The notes: generated from the letters alone by a model not told the origin. A DNA stretch of 64,000 nt from Arthrobacter sp. StoSoilB20 (GCF_019977295.1 NZ_AP024651.1:3720001-3784000), one strand, 5' to 3'. Counted from the stretch's first letter, positions 33,362 through 42,346 are shown. Numbers and translations: made by a program.

Positions 33362-35268
33362 CAGCCGGCGGGGACCGTCGAGGTGGAGGGCCCGGTTGGT
33401 TGCATATCCGGCGCCGGCTGCTTTTCCTGCGTTGGCTGCTTTTCCTGCAGTTGCTGCGCTTGCTGTGCCAGGGTGTCCAGGGCCTTGATGTGGTTCCGGA
33501 TCTCCTTGATCCTCATGTCCCGCTCCGCTGCGTAAATGGCGGCGGCTTTTTGCGCGGCTGCAACGGATTCGGCCAGGGAACGATGGTGTTCTTCGGCGAT
33601 CTCGGTGAAGTGGTCCCGGGTGGCGCGCTGGACCAGCCGCAGCCTGTCCTTGAGCTGTTTACCCACTTGGAACACCACATCGTCCACGTGCTTCCTGACC
33701 AGGATCTTGGCCTCTGCTTGCCGTTGTTTCAGCCGGGCGGCTTTGTCTTCCCGGTACGCCTTGCGCCCCAGCAGGAGTCCGGCCCCAACGGAGAGCGGGT
33801 TAATGAGGGCCATCCCGAAGATGCCTGTCAGGAGGCCAAACATCAGTACACCTCCATAGGAACCCCGCATGCCGATCAAAACCTTCTGGAGGGGCCCAAG
33901 CCCGCCCTTGTCCATGTCCTGGATCCCGGCGACGGGGTCCAGGACCCCACCGGTATCGGCTACTTTCAAGGCCGGCAGGGCCACCTCTTCTTCGGAAAAG
34001 TGATCCGCAACCTGGCTGGCCAGCCACTGGGCCCGCTCGCTGGTCCAGACAAACGTATCCGAGACGGCAGCGGCGGTGCTCTGTTCCAGCCACTGGGTGA
34101 AGTGCTCCCAAGCGGGTCCGGGATCCCCTTGGTCAATGGCTGATTCGGCTTCGCGCTGTATCCGGCGCAGCCTGTCCTTCAGGTCGTACTCCATGTCGGC
34201 TATAAGGTCCCCGATCCCATCGTTGAGGGTGATCTGCCAGCGGGCGGACCGCTTGCGCAACGCGTCGGCGTCCTCCTTGGCCGCGTTCAGGCCGGCAATC
34301 ATCTGCGGCGTTCCTTCGGGATTCTCCAAGGCACCGAGCTCCGATTGCAGGGCGAGCCTCAGGTTTTCCGCAACGGACAAAAGATCGTGCCCGACCGAAC
34401 GCCGTTGGATGGCCGCGGCCTCCCCCACGATGTTGTGCTTCAGGTGCTGGATCAGATCCGGAAATCCTGATTCGGCGTTCAATTCCGTATCCTGCAGCCG
34501 TGCTGCCTGGAGGCGCAGCTCGGACGAAACCGGGAACAGGGGAATGTCCGGTCCCACCTCGGCCAGGTGTTTGCGGTCAAGGTCCGCGATCTGCCGCCAG
34601 CTGGGATAGAGGTCGGTCTTGGACAGCACGCACACCACGTTGGGGCTGATGCGCATGGCCTGGCCCAGGAAGCGCATCTCCGGTTCGGTGTACTCCTGGG
34701 ACGCATCGGAGACGAACACCACGGCATGCGCCGAGGGAAGCGCCGTCAGTGTTGTCAGTGTGTGCGTTGACCCGAGCCCGCCGACCCCGGGCGAATCCAC
34801 TACCGTCAGCCCACCGGCCAGCAGTTTCCTGGGCAAGGCAACTTCCGCTGCCACAATGTGCTTCGCGTTGCCGGGGTTCCCCTTCTCGGAGACATAGTGG
34901 GCCAGATGGTCCAGCGGAACGGGCCGGCGTTCAAGGGTTCCCTCATGTCCAGCCACTTCGCTTGCGTGCTCCGACGGGTCATCCTCCGCAGCGGAAACCA
35001 GGACAACGGCCGACGCCGGGTCCCCCTGCCGCACCACGGTAGGCACAGTGGTGGAAATGTCGTCATCCACCGGGCACACAGGGGCATTGACCAGGGCGTT
35101 GATCAGTTGGCTCTTGCCCTGCTTGAACTCTCCGACGACGATCACCCGGACGCTGGGATCCTTAAGGCGGTCGCGGGTGCTTTCCAGCCGGCGTCGAAGA
35201 TCGTTCCGATCCCCCACCAGCGCCATGGCCTGCTCCACCAACGTGGTCATCCGTGCTGCTTCGGTCAC
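33361..35268 (-). CDS. Dynamin-like GTPase, IniA-like
   Basis: The 635-residue protein has a G domain with GEFKQGKS (46-53), DSPG around 155 and SKTD around 205. Long helices follow, then a hydrophobic hairpin (VLMFGLLTGIFGMALINPLSVGAGLLLG, about 490-520) flanked by basic residues, as in bacterial dynamins where it inserts in the membrane. The C-terminus is a Gln/Pro-rich coiled segment. Start GTG at 35268 with AAAGGA upstream; an ATG six codons later is an alternative. The stop overlaps the IniC-like start. The pair probably forms a heteromeric membrane-fission or repair machine. Confidence 0.85.
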   Translation of the reverse strand: MTEAARMTTLVEQAMALVGDRNDLRRRLESTRDRLKDPSVRVIVVGEFKQGKSQLINALVNAPVCPVDDDISTTVPTVVRQGDPASAVVLVSAAEDDPSEHASEVAGHEGTLERRPVPLDHLAHYVSEKGNPGNAKHIVAAEVALPRKLLAGGLTVVDSPGVGGLGSTHTLTTLTALPSAHAVVFVSDASQEYTEPEMRFLGQAMRISPNVVCVLSKTDLYPSWRQIADLDRKHLAEVGPDIPLFPVSSELRLQAARLQDTELNAESGFPDLIQHLKHNIVGEAAAIQRRSVGHDLLSVAENLRLALQSELGALENPEGTPQMIAGLNAAKEDADALRKRSARWQITLNDGIGDLIADMEYDLKDRLRRIQREAESAIDQGDPGPAWEHFTQWLEQSTAAAVSDTFVWTSERAQWLASQVADHFSEEEVALPALKVADTGGVLDPVAGIQDMDKGGLGPLQKVLIGMRGSYGGVLMFGLLTGIFGMALINPLSVGAGLLLGRKAYREDKAARLKQRQAEAKILVRKHVDDVVFQVGKQLKDRLRLVQRATRDHFTEIAEEHHRSLAESVAAAQKAAAIYAAERDMRIKEIRNHIKALDTLAQQAQQLQEKQPTQEKQPAPDMQPTGPSTSTVPAG

Positions 35269-35317
35269 CGTAGGTCCTTTGTTCGTTCTGTTCCGGTGCT
35301 GCCTTGTGAGGCCACGA

Positions 35318-35353
35318 AGTGCCCGGCAGACGGTGAACTGTCTGCCGGGCACT
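35318..35353 (-). terminator. Hairpin between the IniB-like and IniA-like genes
   Basis: Perfect 14-bp arms (AGTGCCCGGCAGAC with GTCTGCCGGGCACT) around an 8-base loop, without a U-run. It may act as a partial terminator or an RNA processing site that lets the first gene be expressed more than the GTPases. Confidence 0.7.
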
Positions 35354-35405
35354 GCTGGGGGTACTTCGCGTCGCAGCCTTCGCTGCGGTGTCTGGATCTT
35401 CGGAG

Positions 35406-36665
35406 CTAGTCGATTTCTACGTCGTTGTCCGCTACGACAATGGAATCCGTGATCTCGTTGTACTCCACGTCCACGTCTTCGACCTCCAGGTTGGTGGAGT
35501 TGTCGAACTCGAGTTCGTTGTCCGCAACCACCACGTTGTCCTCGATGTTGGTGTATTCAACATCCAACTCGTTGTCCTGGATCACGGTGGAGTCGTAGTT
35601 GACCTGGACGTCCTCCACGTTCACCGTGGTGGAGTTGTCCGGCGAGTACTCAAGATCCAGCTCGTTGTCCTGGACCACCACGGAGTCGTTGATGAGCTGG
35701 ACGTCCTCAACATCCACGTCCACGTCCGTGGAGTTGTCATTGAAGGAATCCGAGACGTTGACCGAGTTGTTCGAGTTGTCCGTGTGGGTGGAGTTGTCCT
35801 CGTTGAAGGAGTCCTCGATCTCCACGTCAACATCAACATCGGTGTTGTAGGAGTCCTTGGTCACCGAGTTGTCCGAATTGTCGTTGAAGGAATCCTTGAC
35901 CTCGATGTCCGTGTTGCCCACCTCAACGTCCCCGGGGCCGGACTCGTTGATGGTCATTGAGTTGTCGGTCGAATGATCGTCGGTATTGGTGGTTGTAGTC
36001 GTGGTGGTGGTGTTGCCGGAATGGCTGACGTCGTCACCGGCTGCAATGGCACCGTCGCCCGATGCCGTAACGGCGTCCTGGTTGAAGAGCTGCGTGACGT
36101 CGCCGTCGGCCCAGATGTTCTGGTTGACCGATTGGTCCACAATCGTGTCGCGGTCATCAATGGTGGTGGTGTAGGAGTAGTTGTTCACCACGTGGACCAG
36201 CTGCTGAACGGCATGGGCATGGTCGTCGTGATCCTCATGGCCACCGCCGCCGCCACCGCCGTGACCGTGATCGTCATCGTCGTCGTCATGGCCGCCCCAG
36301 CCACCACCGCCACCGCTACCGCCGTGACCGTGATCGTCATCGTCGTCGTGCTGGCCACCCCAGCCACCACCGCCACCGCTACCGCCGTGATCGTCATCGT
36401 CGTCGTGCTGGCCGCCCCAGCTGCCACCGCCCGTGGAGGCGTGGTTGCCGCCGGTGTTGTATTCGCGGTCGAACGATGAACGGGCGTTGATGGGTGCGTA
36501 GTCCAGGACTACGGGACGAACAGCGTCGACGTCGGCGGATGAAACGTCACGGAGGCCCGCAGCGGCAAGTGCTGCTTCGGGGTCCCGGACAAAGTCCTCT
36601 GCGGCGTCGGGATCGTTGAACAGGCTCATCAGGAACTGCACGAGCTGTTGTGCGAGTGTTGGCAT
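35406..36665 (-). CDS. IniB-like acidic repeat protein
   Basis: The 419-residue product starts with an IniB-type domain (about 1-58: LAQQLVQFLMSLFNDPDAAEDF...VLDYAPI). Residues about 75-145 are three His/Asp/Gly repeats (GGGGWGG then HDDDDDHGHGG), a plausible metal-binding patch. From about 150 on it is rich in Asn, Asp, Thr and Val, with repeats such as VEDVQ...DSVVVQDNELDLEY and VADNELEFDNST, suggesting a beta-solenoid or elastic fold. Strongly acidic. No signal peptide or membrane segment. The ATG has GAGGGAG upstream. It follows the LuxR-like regulator by 175 bp and precedes the dynamin pair. Confidence 0.82.
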   Translation of the reverse strand: MPTLAQQLVQFLMSLFNDPDAAEDFVRDPEAALAAAGLRDVSSADVDAVRPVVLDYAPINARSSFDREYNTGGNHASTGGGSWGGQHDDDDDHGGSGGGGGWGGQHDDDDDHGHGGSGGGGGWGGHDDDDDDHGHGGGGGGGHEDHDDHAHAVQQLVHVVNNYSYTTTIDDRDTIVDQSVNQNIWADGDVTQLFNQDAVTASGDGAIAAGDDVSHSGNTTTTTTTTNTDDHSTDNSMTINESGPGDVEVGNTDIEVKDSFNDNSDNSVTKDSYNTDVDVDVEIEDSFNEDNSTHTDNSNNSVNVSDSFNDNSTDVDVDVEDVQLINDSVVVQDNELDLEYSPDNSTTVNVEDVQVNYDSTVIQDNELDVEYTNIEDNVVVADNELEFDNSTNLEVEDVDVEYNEITDSIVVADNDVEID

Positions 36666-36732
36666 TGGAGTGCTCCCTCAAATTCTGTGATGGGTGGTGA
36701 ATGGCCCGGCGCCTTTGCCGGGCTCCCCTTCA

Positions 36733-36840
36733 AGCTATGACCGGGGCGGGGAACGGGGAATCGGGGGTGGTCCCCCTACTGCCGGCAACACCGTTAGGGG
36801 ATTGCGGTGATTCCCGTTAGGGGGTGGAGGGGGTTGCCGG
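36733..36840 (-). promoter_or_regulatory. Control region of the IniB-like gene
   Basis: On the minus strand, two direct repeats CCCCTAACGG (36814-36823 and 36791-36800) lie 23 bp apart, enclosed by inverted repeats CCGGCAAC (36833-36840) and GTTGCCGG (36782-36789). A GGGGG-n4-CCCCC dyad follows at 36763-36776, and a TAGCTT box at 36733-36738 could be the -10. The neighbouring LuxR-like protein is the obvious candidate to bind the direct repeats. Confidence 0.6.
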
Positions 36841-38901
36841 TCAGGGAGGCGGGTACCCCTCCCCCAATGCCAGGCGCAGGCGGACCAGGAGTTCCGAGCG
36901 GTTTTCTGCTCCGAGGCGCCGCCGCATGCGTGCCACATGGTGCTCTGCCGTGCGGGGTGAAATGTAGATGGCCTCACCGATTTCCCGGTAGGTTTTCCCT
37001 TCCAGGAGAAGCCGCGCCACTTCACGTTCCCTGGCACTGAGCCCTGAAGCATCCCCTTGGTTGATGGGGTCCGGAACGGTGGTTCCCGCAACGTCACGGT
37101 GGAGTTCTTCCGCCCGCTCGCTGCTCCCACCCGACTGGACGCCCTGGGGATGGAGGTCCCTGGCACAGGCCAGCAACCGCACCATGTCGCGGCGCTCCTC
37201 TGCGTGCGCCGCAGCATGGCCTGCCAGCCTGGCCCCTTCCCAGGGCATCCCGACGGCGGCCAACCCGCGGGCCGCCTCTTCGACGTCGGGCGCTTCAAAC
37301 CGGCCGGCCAGCACCGAAACCCACGCTTTGCCACCAGCGGCCAGAACAGAGGCCAGGTGGCTGTGTTCGGAAGCCCGGACCAGCGCAGCAGCGTGCGGCG
37401 CGAGATCTGTGGGACTTTCGCTCAGCAGCGCAGCCTGGACCGCCGCCCAATGCAACGGCACCGACCACAACGGCGGATTTCCCAGCCTCCTCAGGAGTTC
37501 CCACGCACCATCCAAATAGTGTGAGACCCGGTGGGCCTCCCTCAACCGCGCGGCGGAAATCATCAGCTCGCCCCATGGCAGCAGGCTGTACAGGTCCACC
37601 GATACGTGCATCATGGCTTCCCGGGCCCTGTCCCAAGCCAGGACCAGCCCGTGCACTTCGGTGCCCCGCCGTGCCAACCCCACTTCCAGCGCTGCCAGCA
37701 GCAGCTCATCGCGGGGCGCCAAGGGCCAATGGTTCGCCTTGACGGCCTCGTTGATGGCCAATCGTGCCTCGTCGGCGTTGTCCTGCTGCATGGCGGACCA
37801 TGCCTGCAGGAGGAACAGCCGTGGACGCGCGACATCCCCGCCCTGGCCCGCGGCCAAGGCGGCCCGGAGCACGTTGTCCGCCACCGCAGGTTCCCCGCTG
37901 TGGAGGGCGCACAGAGCGGCCAAAGCACCCGGAGTCTCCGGCAAGGGAATAGCGGCGGCTGAGGCATTCATCATGTCCGACGCCCTGATGAGCTCCGGCA
38001 GCGCCAGGTGGGGCGCGGGTCCAAGGGTCTGCCGAAGGCCTTCCTGGGTGAGGGTCAATGCCACCGCGAGGAGGGTCGGGGACCCCCCAGTCCTGCCGGA
38101 TGCCAGCATCTCTTCGGCTTGTACCGCGTTTCCGGAACCGATCAGGGCCACAGCGGCCAGCGGCGCAGACCCCTCCAGCCTGTCCGGTCCCAGCCAGCTG
38201 TAGGTATCAGCACTCCGGTTCAACATGCCGCGCTGGGCCCATACCGCGGCGGCCACGTCCACCCCCAATCGAAGGTCAGGTGGCTCCGGCAGGGCAAGCA
38301 GCCTGTCCACAATCCTTCCGGCACCGTCCAGGTCTCCCGTGGCGGCCAACGCCTGGGCCCGTTTGGCGGCGTTCTCCAGCTTGCTGTTTCCTGCGAGTAC
38401 TGCCTCGGCGTAGAGATCCACGGCAAGTCGCGGATCACTGTCGAGGAGATCATTGGCGGTCGCTTCAAGTTCCGCGGCAACGCGGGCGTCCTGCAGCCCA
38501 CTCCTGGCAAGGTCCCGTGCGAGGTCGCCCAAGGGCCGGCCTTCGTGGAGGTGCTTGTCCACCAGCTCCCTCTGCAGCGCCCGGATGCGGGTGGTCGGGG
38601 TCCCTTGGAGCAAGGCGTATTGCGCCGTACCCACCACTGAACCGTCGGCCAGCAGCAACCCTGCGTCCCTGGCTGCGGTGATGACCCCTTCCAGTCCGTC
38701 ATGGGCTTCCAATCGCTCCGGCAGGGGCGAGGGAAGGGTGAACCCCACGGACAGGGCCAACAACAATTCGCGGACCATCGCAGACCCGCCGGACAACTCC
38801 GTCAGGTGCGGGGGGACTTCATCATTGGGGAGGGAATCCATGAGGGGGTGATCGTGGAGCCCGGGCGGAAAGTGCCGTGGCTGATGGTCATGTCCCGTCA
38901 T
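36841..38901 (-). CDS. Large LuxR-family regulator (IniR-like position)
   Basis: The 686-residue protein ends in a LuxR helix-turn-helix (about 620-680: LSAREREVARLLLEGKTYREIGEAIYISPRTAEHHVARMRRRLGA). The rest is all-helical with TPR-like repeats, as in the C-terminal part of MalT/LAL regulators, but I see no P-loop near the N-terminus. In mycobacteria the iniBAC operon has a large regulator (IniR) next to it, so this gene is the probable activator of the IniB-like promoter. It starts 3 bases after the Hsp70-like stop, so the two are co-transcribed. Confidence 0.85.
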   Translation of the reverse strand: MTGHDHQPRHFPPGLHDHPLMDSLPNDEVPPHLTELSGGSAMVRELLLALSVGFTLPSPLPERLEAHDGLEGVITAARDAGLLLADGSVVGTAQYALLQGTPTTRIRALQRELVDKHLHEGRPLGDLARDLARSGLQDARVAAELEATANDLLDSDPRLAVDLYAEAVLAGNSKLENAAKRAQALAATGDLDGAGRIVDRLLALPEPPDLRLGVDVAAAVWAQRGMLNRSADTYSWLGPDRLEGSAPLAAVALIGSGNAVQAEEMLASGRTGGSPTLLAVALTLTQEGLRQTLGPAPHLALPELIRASDMMNASAAAIPLPETPGALAALCALHSGEPAVADNVLRAALAAGQGGDVARPRLFLLQAWSAMQQDNADEARLAINEAVKANHWPLAPRDELLLAALEVGLARRGTEVHGLVLAWDRAREAMMHVSVDLYSLLPWGELMISAARLREAHRVSHYLDGAWELLRRLGNPPLWSVPLHWAAVQAALLSESPTDLAPHAAALVRASEHSHLASVLAAGGKAWVSVLAGRFEAPDVEEAARGLAAVGMPWEGARLAGHAAAHAEERRDMVRLLACARDLHPQGVQSGGSSERAEELHRDVAGTTVPDPINQGDASGLSAREREVARLLLEGKTYREIGEAIYISPRTAEHHVARMRRRLGAENRSELLVRLRLALGEGYPPP

Positions 38902-38904
38902 GGG

Positions 38905-41058
38905 CTAGACCGCCGACAACAGCGCTGGATCCGCAACGGGGACGGTCTGCGTGGGTGCGGGATCAGCTGTGGCGGGCGGCGGTACCGGATCCGGCGCGGG
39001 CTCCGGTGATGCCGGGGGCGGGGCCTGGGTGATGCTCGGCTCAGGCTGGGGCAGCGTCGGCTCCGGCGACGGCGGTGGAGGTGGTGGTGGAGGCGGCGGG
39101 CTGACCGGGTCCGTGGGTGTGGCAGGCGGAATGCTGGGTTCAGTGACCGGAGGCGGAGTGGTGGGAGTCGAGGTGGGAGGAGGATCGGTGGGACCACTGG
39201 CAGCGCCGCCCGTAGGTGCGGGCGTAGGGGTGCCGGTTCCCGGAGTGCCGGGCGTCCCCGTGGTGGGGGTACCCGTTCCGGGTGTTCCGGTGCCGGGTGT
39301 TCCGGCGCCCGGGGTTCCGGCGCCCGGGGTTCCGGTGCCCGGGGTTCCGGTGCCCGGGGCAGGAGTGGCGGTGCTGCCCGTTCCGCCCGTGGCCGCACCC
39401 GGTGAGTTGCCAGAGCCCGCACCGGCTGGGTTGCCAGTGGCCGATCCCCCGGCGGATCCTGTGCCCGTCCCGGCGCTTCCGGTCCCAGGCCGGACGGATC
39501 CCCTCCCCGTTCCGGCCCTCGTGGCGCCGTTCCTGGCGCTGGCTTCAAGTCCCGGTCCTGGGTTACGTACCACCGGTGTCTCACCGGTGCTTCCTGCTCC
39601 CGCTCCGCTGCCCCCGCCACCGGAGGCTGCCGGACCGCCGTCGCGCATGACATCGGCAGCCTGGTTGCCGAACATCGTTGCCAACAGCCCGCGGGCATCG
39701 GGGCTTTGCGCAGCAGTGGCCGTAGCAATGGTCAGCACCGCCGCAGCTGCTGCGGCTGCCGCAGCCATCCGAACGCGAGGCCGTGACGTTGTGTGCCGGG
39801 TAGGTGAGCTGGAGGCGTTCCTCAAGGCGGCCAAAGCCGGCGGTCGCATGATCCCCGACGGCCGGCGCAGCGCGTCATCGGACGGTACCGGCCCCACCGC
39901 CGGCGCTGTGGCAGCCGCCTGGCCTGTGGCTTCAACCATGCCCGCCGCAGCCGCCGGGCCTGTGGCTTCAACCATGCCCGCCGCAGCCGCCATGCCCGCA
40001 GCAGCCACTGCCGCGCCGAGGCAGATGGAGGACTTCGGATCGGCGTCGACGGCGATGGGCCGGCCAAGTTCGACCGAAATCATCTCAGCCACCAAGGGAA
40101 TGCGGGATGAGCCTCCGATGAGCAGTACGGCACGCAAATCATGCGCGTCCACGTTGATGCCCTGCAGGCTTCGTTCCAAGGCTTCCACCGTTTCCCGGAG
40201 GGGTGCCTCGATCAGCTCTTCGAATTCGGCCCGGACCAGGCGGACGGACTGCTGGGTTCCTGGAAGGGAAACGGCCACGCTGGACTCGCTGTCCATGGAC
40301 AGCGCCTCTTTGGCTTCACGGCATTCCCGCCGCAGCCGCGCCAGGGCTGCCAGGGTTTCCGGTGCCATCGGATCCATGTCCACCGCAGGGCTCACGTGTC
40401 CCATGACGTGGCGCAGGACGGCTGCGTCAAAATCAGCCCCGCCAAGGGTTTCGATACCGTCGGGACGGCCCAGCAACTCAAAGTTCCCGGCTCCGGCTTT
40501 ACGGAGGATGGCGGTGTCAAAGGTGCCGCCACCCAGATCGTACACAGCGATGATGCTGCCATCTTCCACGCGTGTCTGGGAGGCGTAGTGCAGGGCCGCC
40601 GCTTCCGGCTCGCTGATCAGCGTGATGTCCGACAAGCCCGCCAGGTCCAGGGCAGCCAGGACTGAAGAGACACGATGCGCGCCCCAGGCGGCGGGGTGCG
40701 TCATGATGATCGACGACGGTTCCGAACCCTCACGCTCCCGGGCCCTGTCCACTACCCACGCCGCCATGGTGGCGTACACGTCCTCGGCGGTAAGCCATCC
40801 CTCGCCAACAGCGAGGGGAACGGAATCCCCGATCCGGCGCTTGAATTCACGCACCATGTGGTGGGGCTCGTCCAGACCCCGACGTTCGGCTGCTTCGCCT
40901 ACCAGCACGCGGCCGTCGTCGGTGTAGAACAGCACGGAGGGTACTGCACTGCCGTGCAAACCCAGCGGCAGGACTTCCGGTGGCGTGCCTTGATCGGGCC
41001 TGGCAAGGGCTGCAGCGGTAAAACTCGTCCCGACGTCAATGGCGAGAACATAGCTCAT
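38905..41058 (-). CDS. Membrane-tethered Hsp70/actin-fold protein with Pro-Gly-Thr-rich tail
   Basis: The 717-residue protein opens with an Hsp70-type nucleotide-binding domain: AIDVGTSFTAAALARPD (phosphate 1), YDLGGGTFDTAI near 175 (phosphate 2) and LLIGGSSRIPLVAEMI near 315 (adenosine). No substrate-binding domain follows. Instead come Ala/Gly/Met-rich repeats, a single membrane segment (about 435-455, AAAAAAAAVLTIATATAA) and about 260 residues rich in Pro, Gly, Thr and Ser with tandem GTGTPGAGTP units. The ATPase is thus likely cytoplasmic and the tail outside, perhaps in the cell wall. ATG at 41058 with GAGGT upstream. It is first in the cluster. Confidence 0.88.
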   Translation of the reverse strand: MSYVLAIDVGTSFTAAALARPDQGTPPEVLPLGLHGSAVPSVLFYTDDGRVLVGEAAERRGLDEPHHMVREFKRRIGDSVPLAVGEGWLTAEDVYATMAAWVVDRAREREGSEPSSIIMTHPAAWGAHRVSSVLAALDLAGLSDITLISEPEAAALHYASQTRVEDGSIIAVYDLGGGTFDTAILRKAGAGNFELLGRPDGIETLGGADFDAAVLRHVMGHVSPAVDMDPMAPETLAALARLRRECREAKEALSMDSESSVAVSLPGTQQSVRLVRAEFEELIEAPLRETVEALERSLQGINVDAHDLRAVLLIGGSSRIPLVAEMISVELGRPIAVDADPKSSICLGAAVAAAGMAAAAGMVEATGPAAAAGMVEATGQAAATAPAVGPVPSDDALRRPSGIMRPPALAALRNASSSPTRHTTSRPRVRMAAAAAAAAAVLTIATATAAQSPDARGLLATMFGNQAADVMRDGGPAASGGGGSGAGAGSTGETPVVRNPGPGLEASARNGATRAGTGRGSVRPGTGSAGTGTGSAGGSATGNPAGAGSGNSPGAATGGTGSTATPAPGTGTPGTGTPGAGTPGAGTPGTGTPGTGTPTTGTPGTPGTGTPTPAPTGGAASGPTDPPPTSTPTTPPPVTEPSIPPATPTDPVSPPPPPPPPPPSPEPTLPQPEPSITQAPPPASPEPAPDPVPPPATADPAPTQTVPVADPALLSAV

Positions 41059-41278
41059 GGGTACCTCGAAAGAAACACGGCGCAACGCTGGCGGACTGCA
41101 TCACAAGCGGGTTCTGAACAAGTTAGCACTAGCTTTGGACAGGAAAAAGGCTTGTTTAGTGCACCGTTTTGACGTTTCTCAGAGGTTCGGGCCCGAGCCT
41201 GGGACAACGCCCCTGCTCAGGCCCGGATTGGGACCCAGGGGCCGGATTCGGATCCGGGCCCGGATTTGAAGCCCCGTT

Positions 41279-42346
41279 TTAGAGCCCGGAGTACGAATGC
41301 AGGCCGTTGAAGACCGTGTTCACCAAGGTGAAGTTGATGATCACACAGGCGTAGCCAACGATCGACAACCATGCAGCGCGGGTTCCGGTCCAGCCCCTTG
41401 TTGCGCGGGCGTGAAGGTAGCCCGCGTAGACCACCCAGATCACGAAGGTCCAAACTTCCTTCGGGTCCCAGCCCCAGAAGCGGCCCCAGGCCTTCTCGGC
41501 CCAGATGGCACCGAACATGAGGGTGAACGTCCAGCCGATGAAGGCGATGGCATTGATGCGGTAGGACAGGTTCTCCAGGCTCAGCGCGTTGGGAACCAAG
41601 CGCATGAAGCCCAGGTTGTCCGCACGGCCGGCGGCGAGGTTCTTCTGGCGGTATGACTGCAGCAACTGCAGCACGGACATCGCGAACGTCAGGGTGAACA
41701 ACGCTGAGGAGAGCACTGCGATGGAGACGTGGATGATCAGCCAGTAGCTCTGCAGCGCCGGAACCAGGTGGCCCACCGGGGTCCAGAAAGCAGCGGAGGC
41801 TGCAACGAGCATGATGATGGCCAGGCCGATCACGAACGTGCCCAGGAAGCGCAGGTCGCGGCGGATGAGGACAATCAGGAACACGGCAACGGCAACAAAG
41901 GCACCGGTGGTGAGGAACTCGTACATGTTGCCCCACGGCACACGTCCTGCACCGAAGGCACGCGTCACAACGCCGGCCCCGTGAATCAGGACACCCAGGA
42001 CCGTCAGCGCTACCGCCACGCGGGCAGGTGCCCGGCGTTCGCCGCCGTATTTCATGTCGCCGGCGGCGGTTCCGCCCTCATAGGTGAGGCCCGACGTCGG
42101 GCGCTCGGCGCGGCCTGCCGGCCCACCGGCGTCGGAACCTCCCAGGCCTGACCTGACCCGGCCTGCTGAAACCGTGACCTTTTCCTCGACGGTGCTGGCC
42201 GCGGCCTTCAGGTCCACGGCGCGGAGCACCTTGCTGCTCTTGGCCAGGTCCCAGGCAAAGGCGATGAACGCCACGGTGTACGTGCCGGCGGCCAACAGCA
42301 TGAACAGCTCGCTGTACTGGCCCAGGGTTTCGTTGATGGCTGGCAT
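41279..42346 (-). CDS. ccsB: Cytochrome c biogenesis protein CcsB/ResC
   Basis: The 355-residue membrane protein carries the haem-handling WWD-type segment EKAWGRFWGWDPKEVWTFVIW and conserved His residues in YWLIIHVSIA and around YLHARA. With ResB it moves haem across the membrane and attaches it to apocytochrome c (System II). About eight membrane segments. The ATG overlaps the resB stop (TAATG). The 220-bp region after it contains only GC-rich near-repeats and the promoter of the Hsp70-like gene. Confidence 0.94.
   Translation of the reverse strand: MPAINETLGQYSELFMLLAAGTYTVAFIAFAWDLAKSSKVLRAVDLKAAASTVEEKVTVSAGRVRSGLGGSDAGGPAGRAERPTSGLTYEGGTAAGDMKYGGERRAPARVAVALTVLGVLIHGAGVVTRAFGAGRVPWGNMYEFLTTGAFVAVAVFLIVLIRRDLRFLGTFVIGLAIIMLVAASAAFWTPVGHLVPALQSYWLIIHVSIAVLSSALFTLTFAMSVLQLLQSYRQKNLAAGRADNLGFMRLVPNALSLENLSYRINAIAFIGWTFTLMFGAIWAEKAWGRFWGWDPKEVWTFVIWVVYAGYLHARATRGWTGTRAAWLSIVGYACVIINFTLVNTVFNGLHSYSGL

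Noticed and set aside
35388..36479. Plus-strand Val/Asp-rich frames opposite the IniB-like gene
   Set aside because: Antisense of a repeat-rich coding sequence (GAC/GTC codons read both ways); the minus strand has the ribosome site and the IniB-type N-terminus.
38951..40588. 545-codon plus-strand Gly/Val/Pro-rich frame resembling an elastin-like protein
   Set aside because: It is the antisense reading of the Pro-Gly-Thr tail and ATPase domain of the Hsp70-like gene; the minus strand has the real motifs.
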